NCBI GenBank assembly: GCA_964466595.1
Contig: CAYXNR010000048.1
Location: 1-17,424, forward strand
From: JABDGC01 sp964466595
Lineage (GTDB): Bacteria; Pseudomonadota; Gammaproteobacteria; DSM-16500
Direction: 5' to 3'
DNA length: 17,424 nucleotides
The first letter of the stretch is position 1. Each line of letters opens with the position of its first letter. Shown piece by piece: positions 7,314 to 15,145 of the stretch. The notes beneath the pieces are model-generated. The model saw only the letters and a list, made by a program, of their open reading frames with translations, ran no database searches and was not told where the DNA came from. Position numbers and translations under genes: made by a program.

Positions 7314-8249
7314 TTATACAACCGTTTTTTGCATCCATTTCAAATTATAAAAATGTTCTTCGTTTTTAAGCATACCGGTTTGATATTTTTCGACCATTTC
7401 TGCAATGGCATCTTTCACTTTTTTCTTTGGTTTAAAGCCTTTTGCCAATAATTTATCAGAATTAACGCGATAAGAACGCGGATCATTCGATTCGGTGATG
7501 GTAATTTCAGCCGGCACATATTCGCTGACGAGCTTAGCAATGTCTAAAATAGAAATATTCTCAAAACCAGCATTATAAATACCAGTCAGCTCCGGATGCT
7601 CCAGTAGAAAAAGATAAACCTCGGTTATATCGTCAATGTGAATATTAGGCCGCACTTGTTTGCCACCAAAGACCTTCATTTGACCACTCGTCAAAGCCTG
7701 CATGGTCAGAAGATTAACAGAGACATCGAGCCTCATGCGTGGTGAATAACCACAAACCGTAGCAGGACGCACCATCTGCATGACCATATCATTTTGATAA
7801 CTCAGCAACACCCGCTCTGAAACCATTTTGGTTTTGTTATAAGCCGAAATAGGATCTAATTCCAAATCTTCTGTAACCTGCTCTTCTTCCTTCACCCCAT
7901 ACACCGAACCCGAAGAAGCATAAATAAAATGCGCAATGCCATAGCGTTTGGCTCGATCAGCTAATTGCATGGTAGCGAGCGCACTCACTTCCCAGGTTAA
8001 TTGCGGATTTAAATCACTGCAGGGATCATTAGCAATAGAAGAGAGATGAATAATGCAGTTTACGCCCTCAAGTGGAACGGTATCGATCTGTCGAAGATCG
8101 CCTTTTACGACCGACAGTCGTGCGTGCGCTTCATGAAAATTGCCGAACCATTGGGTATCAAAGGCTATCACCTCATGACCTCGGTTTAAGAGTTTGGGAA
8201 CAAGAACATGACCCTTATATCCACAGCCGCCGGTTACTAAAATTTTCAT
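7314..8249 (-). CDS. NAD-dependent epimerase/dehydratase (extended SDR), sugar-nucleotide modifying
   Basis: A 311-residue extended short-chain dehydrogenase. The Rossmann motif TGGCGYKG is at residues 6-13, D31 at the end of the second strand favours NAD over NADP, the Ser is in YASSGSVYG (110-118), and the catalytic pair is Y137/K141 in SAYNKTK. The C-terminal substrate domain includes GGKQVRPNIHIDDI, usual for nucleotide-sugar epimerases and dehydratases. In this operon it should act on a GDP- or CDP-linked heptose or mannose; which carbon it changes cannot be told. It is not an HldD (ADP-heptose 6-epimerase) by obvious signature. AGAGGG lies 4 bases before the ATG. The gene is 19 bases after the nucleotidyltransferase and 9 before the isomerase, within one transcription unit. 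Confidence 0.88.
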   Translation of the reverse strand: MKILVTGGCGYKGHVLVPKLLNRGHEVIAFDTQWFGNFHEAHARLSVVKGDLRQIDTVPLEGVNCIIHLSSIANDPCSDLNPQLTWEVSALATMQLADRAKRYGIAHFIYASSGSVYGVKEEEQVTEDLELDPISAYNKTKMVSERVLLSYQNDMVMQMVRPATVCGYSPRMRLDVSVNLLTMQALTSGQMKVFGGKQVRPNIHIDDITEVYLFLLEHPELTGIYNAGFENISILDIAKLVSEYVPAEITITESNDPRSYRVNSDKLLAKGFKPKKKVKDAIAEMVEKYQTGMLKNEEHFYNLKWMQKTVV

Positions 8250-8268
8250 GAGACCCTCTTAATTTATG

Positions 8269-8964
8269 TTAATTAATAAATTCTAATTCGGCCAAACGCA
8301 AGCTTTCTAAGTTGCCAATATCTCGATGATAATCCGAATTATGAAAAACCTGCATACGGCCTAAATAATGAGGCAAGACTTCGGTACTGAAATCAATCAC
8401 CGTTTTTTTTAAAGAAGCTAAAAATACCAGAACGCTTGGCTCAACGATATAAACAGCAGCATTAGCTCGTATTCCCGGCGGCTCTGCCACTTTTTCATGA
8501 AAAGCAACTACCAGACCGCTAGCATTTGTTTCCACAATACCGCAGCTTTGCGGGCTATCAGTATCAAAGGTCATCATGGTAATTTCAACGCCTTTCGGAC
8601 CTTGCTCATGTGCTCTGATAAAAGAGGCCAGATCAAAACGTGTCAGATTATCAGCATGAGCCACAATAAAAGGACCGCCTGCGAGAAAATCTCGATTGTG
8701 GAGTAGCGTTCCGCCGGTACCAAGCAGGCGCTCTTCATGCACCAGAGTGAGTCTCGCTCGCCAGCTTGAGCTATTCACAAAACTCTGAACTTTTTCTGGC
8801 AAATAATGGGTGTTTATCAAAATCTGATCGAGGTCTTTCCCTAAAAGCTCCAGCCAATATTGCATTAAAGGTTTGCCGCAAATGGGGACCAAGCACTTGG
8901 GAGTGGTTTCGGTGAGCGGTCTTAATCGGGTTCCTAAACCCGCCGCGAGTAAGACTGCCTTCAT
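8269..8964 (-). CDS. HddC-like sugar-1-phosphate nucleotidyltransferase
   Basis: A 231-residue single-domain nucleotidyltransferase. The signature AAGLGTRLRPLTETTPK (7-23) contains the GxGTR nucleotide-binding loop and K23, followed by LVPICGKPL. Downstream, HADN near 107-110 supplies a metal-binding Asp, and GTGG near 82-85 is typical of the HddC/MurU/RmlA group. It lacks a left-handed beta-helix, so it is not a GlmU-type fusion. HddC makes GDP-D-glycero-alpha-D-manno-heptose and MurU makes UDP-MurNAc; between heptose isomerase and epimerase genes, a heptose 1-phosphate guanylyltransferase is the best guess, with other nucleotides possible. Its ATG overlaps the stop of the preceding kinase fusion as ATGA (8961-8964) with AAGGG inside that gene as RBS. 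Confidence 0.85.
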   Translation of the reverse strand: MKAVLLAAGLGTRLRPLTETTPKCLVPICGKPLMQYWLELLGKDLDQILINTHYLPEKVQSFVNSSSWRARLTLVHEERLLGTGGTLLHNRDFLAGGPFIVAHADNLTRFDLASFIRAHEQGPKGVEITMMTFDTDSPQSCGIVETNASGLVVAFHEKVAEPPGIRANAAVYIVEPSVLVFLASLKKTVIDFSTEVLPHYLGRMQVFHNSDYHRDIGNLESLRLAELEFIN

Positions 8965-10478
8965 ACTACCCTTAACTCCTGCAAAACTTCCTTTGCGGTT
9001 AAAGGAAGGTTACCGATGCGCCCGACCTGACAGGCAGCTGCAATCGATCCTAAATAAGCACTTTCCCAAATATTAGCACCAGCAACCAAGGCGAGAGCAG
9101 CGCAGGTTAATAAACAATCACCACCGCCGGCGACATCTTTAGGAGCCGTATTTAAAGCAGGTAATTGGTCAATATGAATATTTTTTGTGAGATCCGGAGA
9201 GTGAATCAGTAAGCCTTCTGCTCCCAGTGTAACAAAGACATGCTTAGCTCCCGCTTTTTTCTGCAATTCCTCCGCCAAAATACTCAAGCCCGAACCTGAA
9301 TCACGCGCGGCCAATCTCGCCTCATGCTCTGTTGGTGTAATCAAGAGCATACCTTGAAAGCGAGAAATATCTCCAACCTGGGAAGAGGATTGGCTATCAG
9401 CCACCATCGGAATGCCATACTGATTACATAAAGAAATAGCCGCATCAACCAAGGAAGGTGATAAGCAGCCATAATTAAAATCAGAGAAAATCACCAAGTC
9501 CGCTTCTTTGATGGTCTTCGTTAATTCATTGCGGAGCTTTCTAGTATATTCTTTGCCAATATCATGATGACGAAGATGAGAAACACGTAAAAGTGTTTTA
9601 CCACCCGCTCGAAAGCGTTGTTTTAAGGTGGTGGGGCGACTTTTATCTTTTATTAAGCAGGCCTCTACTTGATAATTAGCTAGGGTTTCACGAGCAAAAT
9701 TAGCCGTTTCATCATCACCCACCACAGTAAAATAATGAACCTGTGCGCCGAGGCTACTCGCATGAGCAGCAACAATTCCAGCGCCTCCTAGAAAAATATC
9801 TCGTTTAATGGGCATGACAACAATAGTCGGATCTTCCTGAGACATACCGAGAGGAGTGCAAGTGACATACTCGTCAACAATCATATCTCCCAAGACCAGT
9901 ACTTTTAAATCAGCAAAACGATGGACTGTTTCAGCTAATTTTCTCATATCTAAATGGTGGCGTTTGATAAAATCAGCGGGTTTTTTGATAGTGGTAAAAT
10001 TGACTTCCTGAAATTCACGACGTAAGAGATCCAGAGAAGAAAGAGAAGCCTCGCCAGAAGTGAATAACAGTCTTCCGCCGTAACTTTCGACAATCATTTG
10101 CTCGGGATTAAAATGCTGCTCGTGTTCTTTTCCTTTCACTACAATGTCAGGTTGCAAGGCAGCAATTAGCTCTTCCGCCGGACAGGGTAATAATAAGGCC
10201 GCATCTACGCAGCCAATAGCACGAATACCTTCTAAACGAAGATGCTGAGGGAGTAAGGTGCCCGGCGAAGAATCTGGATTCAGACCCACAACCAGAAAAT
10301 CTGCACATTCTGCAGCAAAATTGAGTAAACTTAAGTGGCCGGGATGAACAATATTAAAATTACCTGAAACAAAAGCCATCCGTTTTCCCTTTCCCACCTG
10401 ACTTTTAATTTCTGCAACCAAGGTCTCTGTCTCTTCCAGAGAAAAGGCTTCCTTTAATATGACCTGTCCTAAGCTCAT
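8961..10478 (-). CDS. HldE-like bifunctional protein with reversed domain order: nucleotidyltransferase then PfkB heptose kinase
   Basis: A 505-residue fusion. Residues about 33-155 are a cytidylyltransferase-like domain with SGNFNIVHPGH (HxGH at 45-48) and PDIVVKGKEHE (110-120), matching the HldE adenylyltransferase. Residues about 190-505 are a PfkB/ribokinase domain close to the HldE kinase: VLVLGDMIVDEYV (193-205), FLGGAGIVAAHASSLGA (229-245), ITPTEHEARLA (380-390) and the anion-hole/catalytic segment DVAGGGD (448-454, base D454). In classical HldE the kinase comes first and the transferase last; here the order is swapped. The usual GAGDT reads GGGDC. Expected reactions: heptose 7-phosphate to 1,7-bisphosphate, and heptose 1-phosphate to NDP-heptose. 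It is 93 bases after gmhA and overlaps the HddC-like gene by 4 bases. Whether both domains act on the same sugar is open. Confidence 0.87.
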   Translation of the reverse strand: MSLGQVILKEAFSLEETETLVAEIKSQVGKGKRMAFVSGNFNIVHPGHLSLLNFAAECADFLVVGLNPDSSPGTLLPQHLRLEGIRAIGCVDAALLLPCPAEELIAALQPDIVVKGKEHEQHFNPEQMIVESYGGRLLFTSGEASLSSLDLLRREFQEVNFTTIKKPADFIKRHHLDMRKLAETVHRFADLKVLVLGDMIVDEYVTCTPLGMSQEDPTIVVMPIKRDIFLGGAGIVAAHASSLGAQVHYFTVVGDDETANFARETLANYQVEACLIKDKSRPTTLKQRFRAGGKTLLRVSHLRHHDIGKEYTRKLRNELTKTIKEADLVIFSDFNYGCLSPSLVDAAISLCNQYGIPMVADSQSSSQVGDISRFQGMLLITPTEHEARLAARDSGSGLSILAEELQKKAGAKHVFVTLGAEGLLIHSPDLTKNIHIDQLPALNTAPKDVAGGGDCLLTCAALALVAGANIWESAYLGSIAAACQVGRIGNLPLTAKEVLQELRVV

Positions 10479-10514
10479 ATATCAACGATCCCATGATGGT
10501 TTGTATTATTTTTC

Positions 10515-10531
10515 CTAGAAGAGAATTCTAG
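10515..10531 (-). repeat. Small perfect dyad in the only sizeable gap of the operon
   Basis: CTAGAA (10515-10520) and TTCTAG (10526-10531) pair around a 5-base loop. It lies in the 93-base gap between gmhA and the kinase fusion. No U-tract follows on the minus strand, so it is not a typical intrinsic terminator. A weak promoter-like pair (TTGAAC at 10595-10600, CATAAA at 10571-10576, spacing 18) lies upstream. Function uncertain: operator, processing site or chance. Confidence 0.3.
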
Positions 10532-10571
10532 ATCATTAGGCTCGTGAAGGCTATATAATCTAGCTGGAATT

Positions 10572-11195
10572 TTATGCGTTGTTTAGCTTGAATTGTTCAA
10601 CTTTTGAGGAATTATATTCTGCACCATAGAGTAGATCTTCTATCACAGCACAAATAATATGGCCAACAATAATATGACCTTCTTGAATCTTGGGTGTTTC
10701 TGAGGAAGGAATATTTAAAACAAAATCACAGCGCTCTCTCATTTTTGGAGCAGCTTGTCCGCTAAAGCCGATTGGAATAAGACCTTTGCTGCGCGCGGCT
10801 TCTAAGGCTCTTAAAATATTAGCTGATTGGCCGGAGGTTGAGATGCCAATCAGGATATCTCCTGCTCGCCCTAAGGCTTCGACCTGACGCGCGAATAAAT
10901 ATTCAAAAGAGAAATCATTTGCAATGGCAGTGAGTGCTGAGGTATCAGTTGTTAAAGCCATTGCGGCAATAGCCGGTCTATTATAAGAAAGACGACAGAC
11001 TAGTTCTGCGGCTAAATGTTGGCTATCGGCAGCCGAACCGCCATTGCCGGCAAAAAGAACTTTACCGCCCTGTTTCAGCGAGTGGACACAGCAGTTAGCA
11101 ATTTGCTCTGCTGTTTGGAGCAAGGCTTCATGAACGATCATCTCGCTTACTAACTCTCGCGTTTTTTGAAGTTCTTGTTTTATAAGAGAGTACAT
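10572..11195 (-). CDS. gmhA: Phosphoheptose isomerase (sedoheptulose 7-phosphate isomerase)
   Basis: A 207-residue SIS-domain enzyme, close to the usual GmhA length of about 190-200. It converts D-sedoheptulose 7-phosphate to D-glycero-D-manno-heptose 7-phosphate, the first committed step to LPS heptose. Conserved features are AGNGGSAADSQHLAAELV (49-66) with H60 and catalytic E64, LTTDTSALTAIANDF (81-95), ISTSGQSAN (118-126) and QEGHIIVGH (171-179) with catalytic H179. These match E. coli GmhA Glu65 and His180. ATG start with only a weak GAG-type RBS; it follows the flavoprotein by 13 bases. Domain and catalytic residues agree fully with the family, so this is the canonical isomerase of the operon, in contrast to the paralogue at 6678-7304. 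A DiaA-like protein is a less likely alternative given the operon and intact residues. Confidence 0.92.
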   Translation of the reverse strand: MYSLIKQELQKTRELVSEMIVHEALLQTAEQIANCCVHSLKQGGKVLFAGNGGSAADSQHLAAELVCRLSYNRPAIAAMALTTDTSALTAIANDFSFEYLFARQVEALGRAGDILIGISTSGQSANILRALEAARSKGLIPIGFSGQAAPKMRERCDFVLNIPSSETPKIQEGHIIVGHIICAVIEDLLYGAEYNSSKVEQFKLNNA

Positions 11196-11208
11196 AACTT
11201 AAACTCAT

Positions 11209-12420
11209 TTAATTCAGCTTTGCTTGGATTAAATCGACAACATAATCCGCAAAAGGCAAAGCGCAGGTAAAAGCAGGCGATACGGCATTAAGTACATGCA
11301 TCGAATGCTTATCCCCTTCTACAATAAAATCCATTTCTAGTTTTCGGGTTTGTGTATTTAAGAGCTGGGCTCGGATACCTGCTCTTCCCCAAGTTTTAAA
11401 ATGACTTGGCTCAATACCCTCAACTAAATCCGCAGCACGTTTCGTCAAAACACGAGGATTATATTTTCTGACTTCTTCAAGAGCCAGTCGTTTAAAATCA
11501 AAGCCGGCATGAACAAACAAGCCTAATTCACGAAAAATAATCTCTGCCAATTCTGCAAAACGAAAACCTGCTAGACCCTTATACTGTTCACGCCAAAAAG
11601 CAGGAATAGCTGTTGGACCAATTTTAAGACCGCCTTCGGCCGTCACCGTAAAGTGTACTCCAAGAAAGGGATAACGTAAATCTGGTACAGGATAAATATG
11701 CGTTTTTAACTTTTTTGCGCTATTTGATGCATAAAGATACAGACCTTTGAAAGGCAAAATGCTGTACTGTTTCGAAAAAGAGAAAGATTTTGCAACCCGG
11801 TCTGCATATAAGCCAGCGGCATTCACCACATAGCCCGCCTCGCAGCTTCCTTGGTTCGTCTGCAACAAAGGGCCGCGCTTGCCTACATATTTTACTCCCA
11901 AGAGCAGGTCGATACCTTCGGCACGCGCATCAGCTACGAGCTGCTCGACAACGCGCCGAGGGGAAACTGAAGCCGTGGTTGGTGAAAAAAGTGCCTCTTG
12001 ATAGGTTTTAACACGTGGTTCGATTTCTTTCGCTTCTTTGTCGGAGATTAATTCGAGCGGAATCCCATTTAGTCTAGCTCGTTTCAAAAGCTCGTGTAGA
12101 CCTCGCCTATCTTCCTCCTGTCGCGCTACCACTAACTTTCCACAACAATTTAAAGGGATTTTTTTTTCTAAGCAATAGGCTGTTAGTCGTCGATTGCCCT
12201 CCCGTGTCAATTTAGCTTTTAAACTATCCGCAGAGTAATAAAACCCTGCATGCAGGACGCCACTATTACGCCCACTAGCATGCTCTGCAATCTTTTCTTC
12301 TTTTTCGAGCAGGATAACGCGGCTATCGCGATAACGTCGCTTTAATTCTCTTGCAATACTCAAACCAATGATGCCAGCGCCAATGACTACAAAATCAGCA
12401 TTAAATAGAGATTTTTTCAC
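11209..12420 (-). CDS. lhgO: FAD-dependent L-2-hydroxyglutarate oxidase/dehydrogenase-like protein
   Basis: A 403-residue flavoprotein of the DAO/LhgO family, near the 420 residues usual for LhgO. The FAD Rossmann motif GAGIIG is at 14-19 with E39 at the end of the second strand; HASGRNSGVLHAGFYY (47-62) is the characteristic LhgO segment, and VVNAAGLYAD is the second FAD-contact region. The family oxidises L-2-hydroxyglutarate to 2-oxoglutarate with electrons to the quinone pool; the protein is probably membrane-associated rather than inserted, as no clear transmembrane helix is seen. Its GTG start overlaps the manC stop as GTGA (12417-12420), with AGGA 6 bases upstream. Its place among sugar-nucleotide genes is odd: it may be metabolic repair carried along, or oxidise a hydroxy acid or sugar intermediate in this pathway (inference). 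Confidence 0.85.
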   Translation of the reverse strand: MKKSLFNADFVVIGAGIIGLSIARELKRRYRDSRVILLEKEEKIAEHASGRNSGVLHAGFYYSADSLKAKLTREGNRRLTAYCLEKKIPLNCCGKLVVARQEEDRRGLHELLKRARLNGIPLELISDKEAKEIEPRVKTYQEALFSPTTASVSPRRVVEQLVADARAEGIDLLLGVKYVGKRGPLLQTNQGSCEAGYVVNAAGLYADRVAKSFSFSKQYSILPFKGLYLYASNSAKKLKTHIYPVPDLRYPFLGVHFTVTAEGGLKIGPTAIPAFWREQYKGLAGFRFAELAEIIFRELGLFVHAGFDFKRLALEEVRKYNPRVLTKRAADLVEGIEPSHFKTWGRAGIRAQLLNTQTRKLEMDFIVEGDKHSMHVLNAVSPAFTCALPFADYVVDLIQAKLN

Positions 12421-13862
12421 AGACCTTCCTTTTGTAGCGTTTCGGTTCTTTGATAGAGGTCTTCAAAACGCAGAATATCATCTTCACCAAAGTAACTCCC
12501 TGTTTGTACCTCAAGGAGCTCTAAAACAGTTGTTGTCGCATTTTCTAAGCGGTGCTTTACGCCAGCTGGAATAAAGGTGGATTGATTTTCTTTTAATTCA
12601 AACTTTTTCTCACCGCAAGTAACTTGCGCCCTCCCTCGAATAACCACCCAATGCTCAGAGCGATATTGATGACTTTGCAAGGATAATTTAGCACCTGGTT
12701 TTACCACCAAGCGTTTAGCATGAAAATCTGGATCCTGATTGAGCAGTTCATAATAACCCCAGGGCCGATATTCGCGGCGATGACGTTCTACTTCTGAACG
12801 TTGCTTAGCCTTTAGCTTATCAACAAGATTTTTTACTTCTTGGCATTTATCTTTATGAGCAACCATCACTGCATCTGCCGTTTCAACTACGACTACATCA
12901 GACAGGCCGACAATGGCTAGTAAGCGGCTTTCGGCATGCAGATAGGAATTGTTTACTTGTTCGGTAATCACATCACCTTTAATGACATTACTCGAATCAA
13001 GCGGTTTTTGAAGTTCCCACAAAGCAGACCAGGAACCGAGATCGCGCCACTCAGCGGCCAAATGAACAACGGCTATTTTTTGAGATTTTTCCATGATTGC
13101 ATAATCGAGGGATTCATTTCGGCAAAGACTAAAAAGAGAGGCGGGAAGGCGATAAAAATCGAGATCCATTTCTATTTGCTGCACGCAGCACTCGCAAGCA
13201 GCTTTAAGATCGGGTGCATGCAGTTCGATTTCTTTTAAATAGGTATCAACTTGAAAGAGAAAGATGCCGCTATTCCAGAAATAAGCTGCTGAACGAAGAT
13301 AATTTTCAGCAGTCTTTCTATCTGGTTTTTCTCTAAATTGTTTGACTGCAAAACTAGCTTTTCCTAAAGACTTACCCTTTTGGATATAGCCATAGGCTGT
13401 TTCCGGCTTAGTTGGCTTCACGCCAAAAGTAAGCAGATAATTTTGCTGAGCGAGGACAGTACCCTGCTCTATTGCAGCCCGGAATAATAGCGGCTCAGAA
13501 ATGACCTGATCTGCAGGGAGCACCAGCATCAGCTGAGGGGAAGGATTGTTTTGAAGCAGCAAAGCAGCAAGCGTCACCGCAGGCGCAGTATTTTTTCCTT
13601 CCGGTTCTAAAATAATACGAGCATCGCTTATACCTAGTGCTCTGACTTGCTCTGCCACAATAAAGCGATAAGCTTGGTTACAGATAAGCCAGGGCGGATT
13701 GGCAGAGGGAAGATGTTGAAGACGCAATAAGGTTTGCTGTAAGAGACTTTTACCATCAAATAAAGGTAGCAATTGCTTTGGATAAGCGGTTCTGGATAAG
13801 GGCCAGAGCCTCGTACCAGAACCGCCGCATAAAATAACTGGGGTAAGAGCCAGATCGCTCAT
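12417..13862 (-). CDS. manC: Mannose-1-phosphate guanylyltransferase/mannose-6-phosphate isomerase (bifunctional)
   Basis: A 481-residue protein of the usual length for ManC/AlgA/CpsB (about 470-480). The N-terminal guanylyltransferase begins with ILCGGSGTRLWPLSR (10-24) and YPKQLLPL (27-34), continues with LVLPADQVI and ends near 345. A type II phosphomannose isomerase cupin follows (about 365-470) with RPWGYYE, HQYRSEHWVV and FIPAGVKH, which hold the metal-binding His and Glu. It converts fructose 6-phosphate to mannose 6-phosphate and mannose 1-phosphate plus GTP to GDP-mannose. No phosphomannomutase gene is in the window, so that step must come from elsewhere. Its ATG overlaps the preceding kinase stop as ATGA (13859-13862). 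GDP-mannose would feed O-antigen or capsule mannose, or derived 6-deoxy or branched sugars. Confidence 0.95.
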   Translation of the reverse strand: MSDLALTPVILCGGSGTRLWPLSRTAYPKQLLPLFDGKSLLQQTLLRLQHLPSANPPWLICNQAYRFIVAEQVRALGISDARIILEPEGKNTAPAVTLAALLLQNNPSPQLMLVLPADQVISEPLLFRAAIEQGTVLAQQNYLLTFGVKPTKPETAYGYIQKGKSLGKASFAVKQFREKPDRKTAENYLRSAAYFWNSGIFLFQVDTYLKEIELHAPDLKAACECCVQQIEMDLDFYRLPASLFSLCRNESLDYAIMEKSQKIAVVHLAAEWRDLGSWSALWELQKPLDSSNVIKGDVITEQVNNSYLHAESRLLAIVGLSDVVVVETADAVMVAHKDKCQEVKNLVDKLKAKQRSEVERHRREYRPWGYYELLNQDPDFHAKRLVVKPGAKLSLQSHQYRSEHWVVIRGRAQVTCGEKKFELKENQSTFIPAGVKHRLENATTTVLELLEVQTGSYFGEDDILRFEDLYQRTETLQKEGL

Positions 13863-14872
13863 GCACAGATAACTTGTGAGGATAGGGGCACACCTGCACG
13901 CACCAGATCAATTTCTGCTTGGTTTAAGCGAGGACCAAATTTTGAAACGACTTTAGAGGCCGCAAAGCTAGCGAGATGACCGGCATCAAAATAATCGTAG
14001 CCATGGGTAAGGGCATAAATAAAGGTTCCTGCAAAGACATCACCTGCACCGACAGTATCAATCACTGGGGCTTGATAGGCCGGAATAAAAGAAAAACGCT
14101 CGCCGTCATAGAGAATAGCGCCCTCTCCACCTCGGGTAATAATAAAGGTACGAGCATATTTTTTAAGAATGCCTTGGGCTTCAGTTAAACTTTTTGTATT
14201 GGTAAAAAGCAGCGCTTCTTGCTCATTGCAAAATAAAATATCGACCTGATCGTCGATGATGGCACAAAGACCTTCTTTGAAGTAGGTCACCATGTTGGGA
14301 TCGGAAAGCGTAAGAGCTGTTTTAATCTGATGTTGCTTTGCCATTTGCCGGGCCAGGATAGCAGCTTCACAGGCTGAGGGGGAGGCGACTAAATAACCTT
14401 CGATATAAAGATATTCTGAATTCATCAAAGCGACTTCAGATAACTGGGCCTTGGAAAAATCTAGGGTAGCGCCTAAAAAAGTATTCATGGTACGATCCGC
14501 ATCCGGTGTAACCAGGACAATACATTTCCCGGTGATGCCTTGTCTAAGACCTTCTTGTAAATTAGTTTGAATACCGTGCTCAAGTAATTCTTGGTAGAAA
14601 AAATCACCGGCTTCGTCTGCACCTATTTTACAAGAATAAAAGGTTTGAGCACCGAGTTGTTGCAAGGTATAAACAGTGTTTGCCGCAGAACCACCACAGG
14701 TTTTGAGATGCTTTACCCCATCGAGCTCTTCTAAAAGAAGATGATGCTTTTCTTCATCGATGAGGGTCATGACACCTTTAGCGATGTTGAGGCGTTCTAA
14801 GGTGGCTTCGTTAACTTCAAAATCAATGTCAACGAGGGCATTGCCGATAGCGTATACGTGGAATTTTGTCAT
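13859..14872 (-). CDS. PfkB-family kinase, adenosine-kinase-like
   Basis: A 337-residue ribokinase-fold kinase. GGSAANT (60-66) is the N-terminal PfkB signature in the form typical of adenosine kinases, and DTVGAGDVFAGTF (272-284) is the C-terminal one with catalytic D278. LSDPN (189-193) and FCNEQEA (214-220) are conserved family segments. Bacterial proteins of this type phosphorylate adenosine or related nucleosides, recycling adenosine left after SAM-dependent methylation; sugar substrates cannot be excluded. The neighbouring metK and metF support the first view, while the 4-base overlap with manC ties it to the sugar operon. AGGAAG lies 7 bases before the ATG. It is the first gene of the operon after the repeat/gap region, so its promoter should lie in or beyond the left inverted repeat; I see no convincing one. 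Confidence 0.83.
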   Translation of the reverse strand: MTKFHVYAIGNALVDIDFEVNEATLERLNIAKGVMTLIDEEKHHLLLEELDGVKHLKTCGGSAANTVYTLQQLGAQTFYSCKIGADEAGDFFYQELLEHGIQTNLQEGLRQGITGKCIVLVTPDADRTMNTFLGATLDFSKAQLSEVALMNSEYLYIEGYLVASPSACEAAILARQMAKQHQIKTALTLSDPNMVTYFKEGLCAIIDDQVDILFCNEQEALLFTNTKSLTEAQGILKKYARTFIITRGGEGAILYDGERFSFIPAYQAPVIDTVGAGDVFAGTFIYALTHGYDYFDAGHLASFAASKVVSKFGPRLNQAEIDLVRAGVPLSSQVICA

Positions 14873-14908
14873 GTAAAAACTTCCTGTTTGGTCATACTAA
14901 ATAATTAG

Positions 14909-14941
14909 CTTGTCATCCTGAGTCTTGCTAGCTTTGTCATC
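14909..14941 (+). repeat. 33-bp inverted repeat, left arm
   Basis: Perfect reverse complement of 15095-15127; the identity stops sharply at both ends. The arm includes the word TGTCATCCTGAG, which recurs 24 bases on at 14935-14946. Dispersed repeats with GTCATCCTGAG cores are frequent in several bacterial genomes. Probably one end of a palindromic repeat element or MITE. Confidence 0.85.
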
Positions 14942-14995
14942 CTGAGAGCGGCGCAAGCTACGTAGCGGCGGGAAGGGATAGAAAACGAAGCAAAC

Positions 14996-15005
14996 NNNNN
15001 NNNNN
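14996..15005. other. Assembly gap (10 N)
   Basis: Ten unresolved bases lie inside the inverted-repeat structure. Such a fixed short N-run usually marks a scaffold join of unknown size, probably caused by the repeat itself. Confidence 0.95.
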
Positions 15006-15094
15006 TTTTTTATAAAAAAATAATCCCCTGCCACCCGGCTGTCTTCCTAGTTTTGCATCCCCCCGCCACCCTACTCACCTTCCCCGCCCCACAT

Positions 15095-15127
15095 GATGAC
15101 AAAGCTAGCAAGACTCAGGATGACAAG
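15095..15127 (-). repeat. 33-bp inverted repeat, right arm
   Basis: Perfect reverse complement of 14909-14941. Immediately outside it the last 8 bases are repeated in tandem (GATGACAAG followed by ATGACAAG, 15119-15135), a likely slippage or duplication scar. It ends 18 bases before the metF stop codon. Confidence 0.85.
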
Positions 15128-15145
15128 ATGACAAGCTTAATCAAA

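Larger units (their letters stand above)
14873..15145. other. Non-coding region with scaffold gap
   Basis: 273 bases without a supported gene between the kinase and metF. It contains the two 33-bp inverted repeats, GC-rich sequence between them with strong strand asymmetry (C-runs at 15059-15065 and 15082-15090), and ten N at 14996-15005. The true length of the gap is unknown, so a larger element or a gene may be missing here. Confidence 0.8.

Noticed and set aside
12936..13238. 100-codon plus-strand frame inside manC
   Set aside because: It lies entirely opposite a well-conserved enzyme gene, has no RBS or recognisable domain, and is a shadow frame; the other plus-strand frames in the window were dismissed for the same reason.
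15006..15050. U-tract after a GC-rich stretch on the minus strand downstream of metF, resembling a terminator
   Set aside because: The stem (GCC/GGC) is only three pairs and not adjacent to the U-tract, and the sequence runs into the assembly gap, so a terminator cannot be supported.
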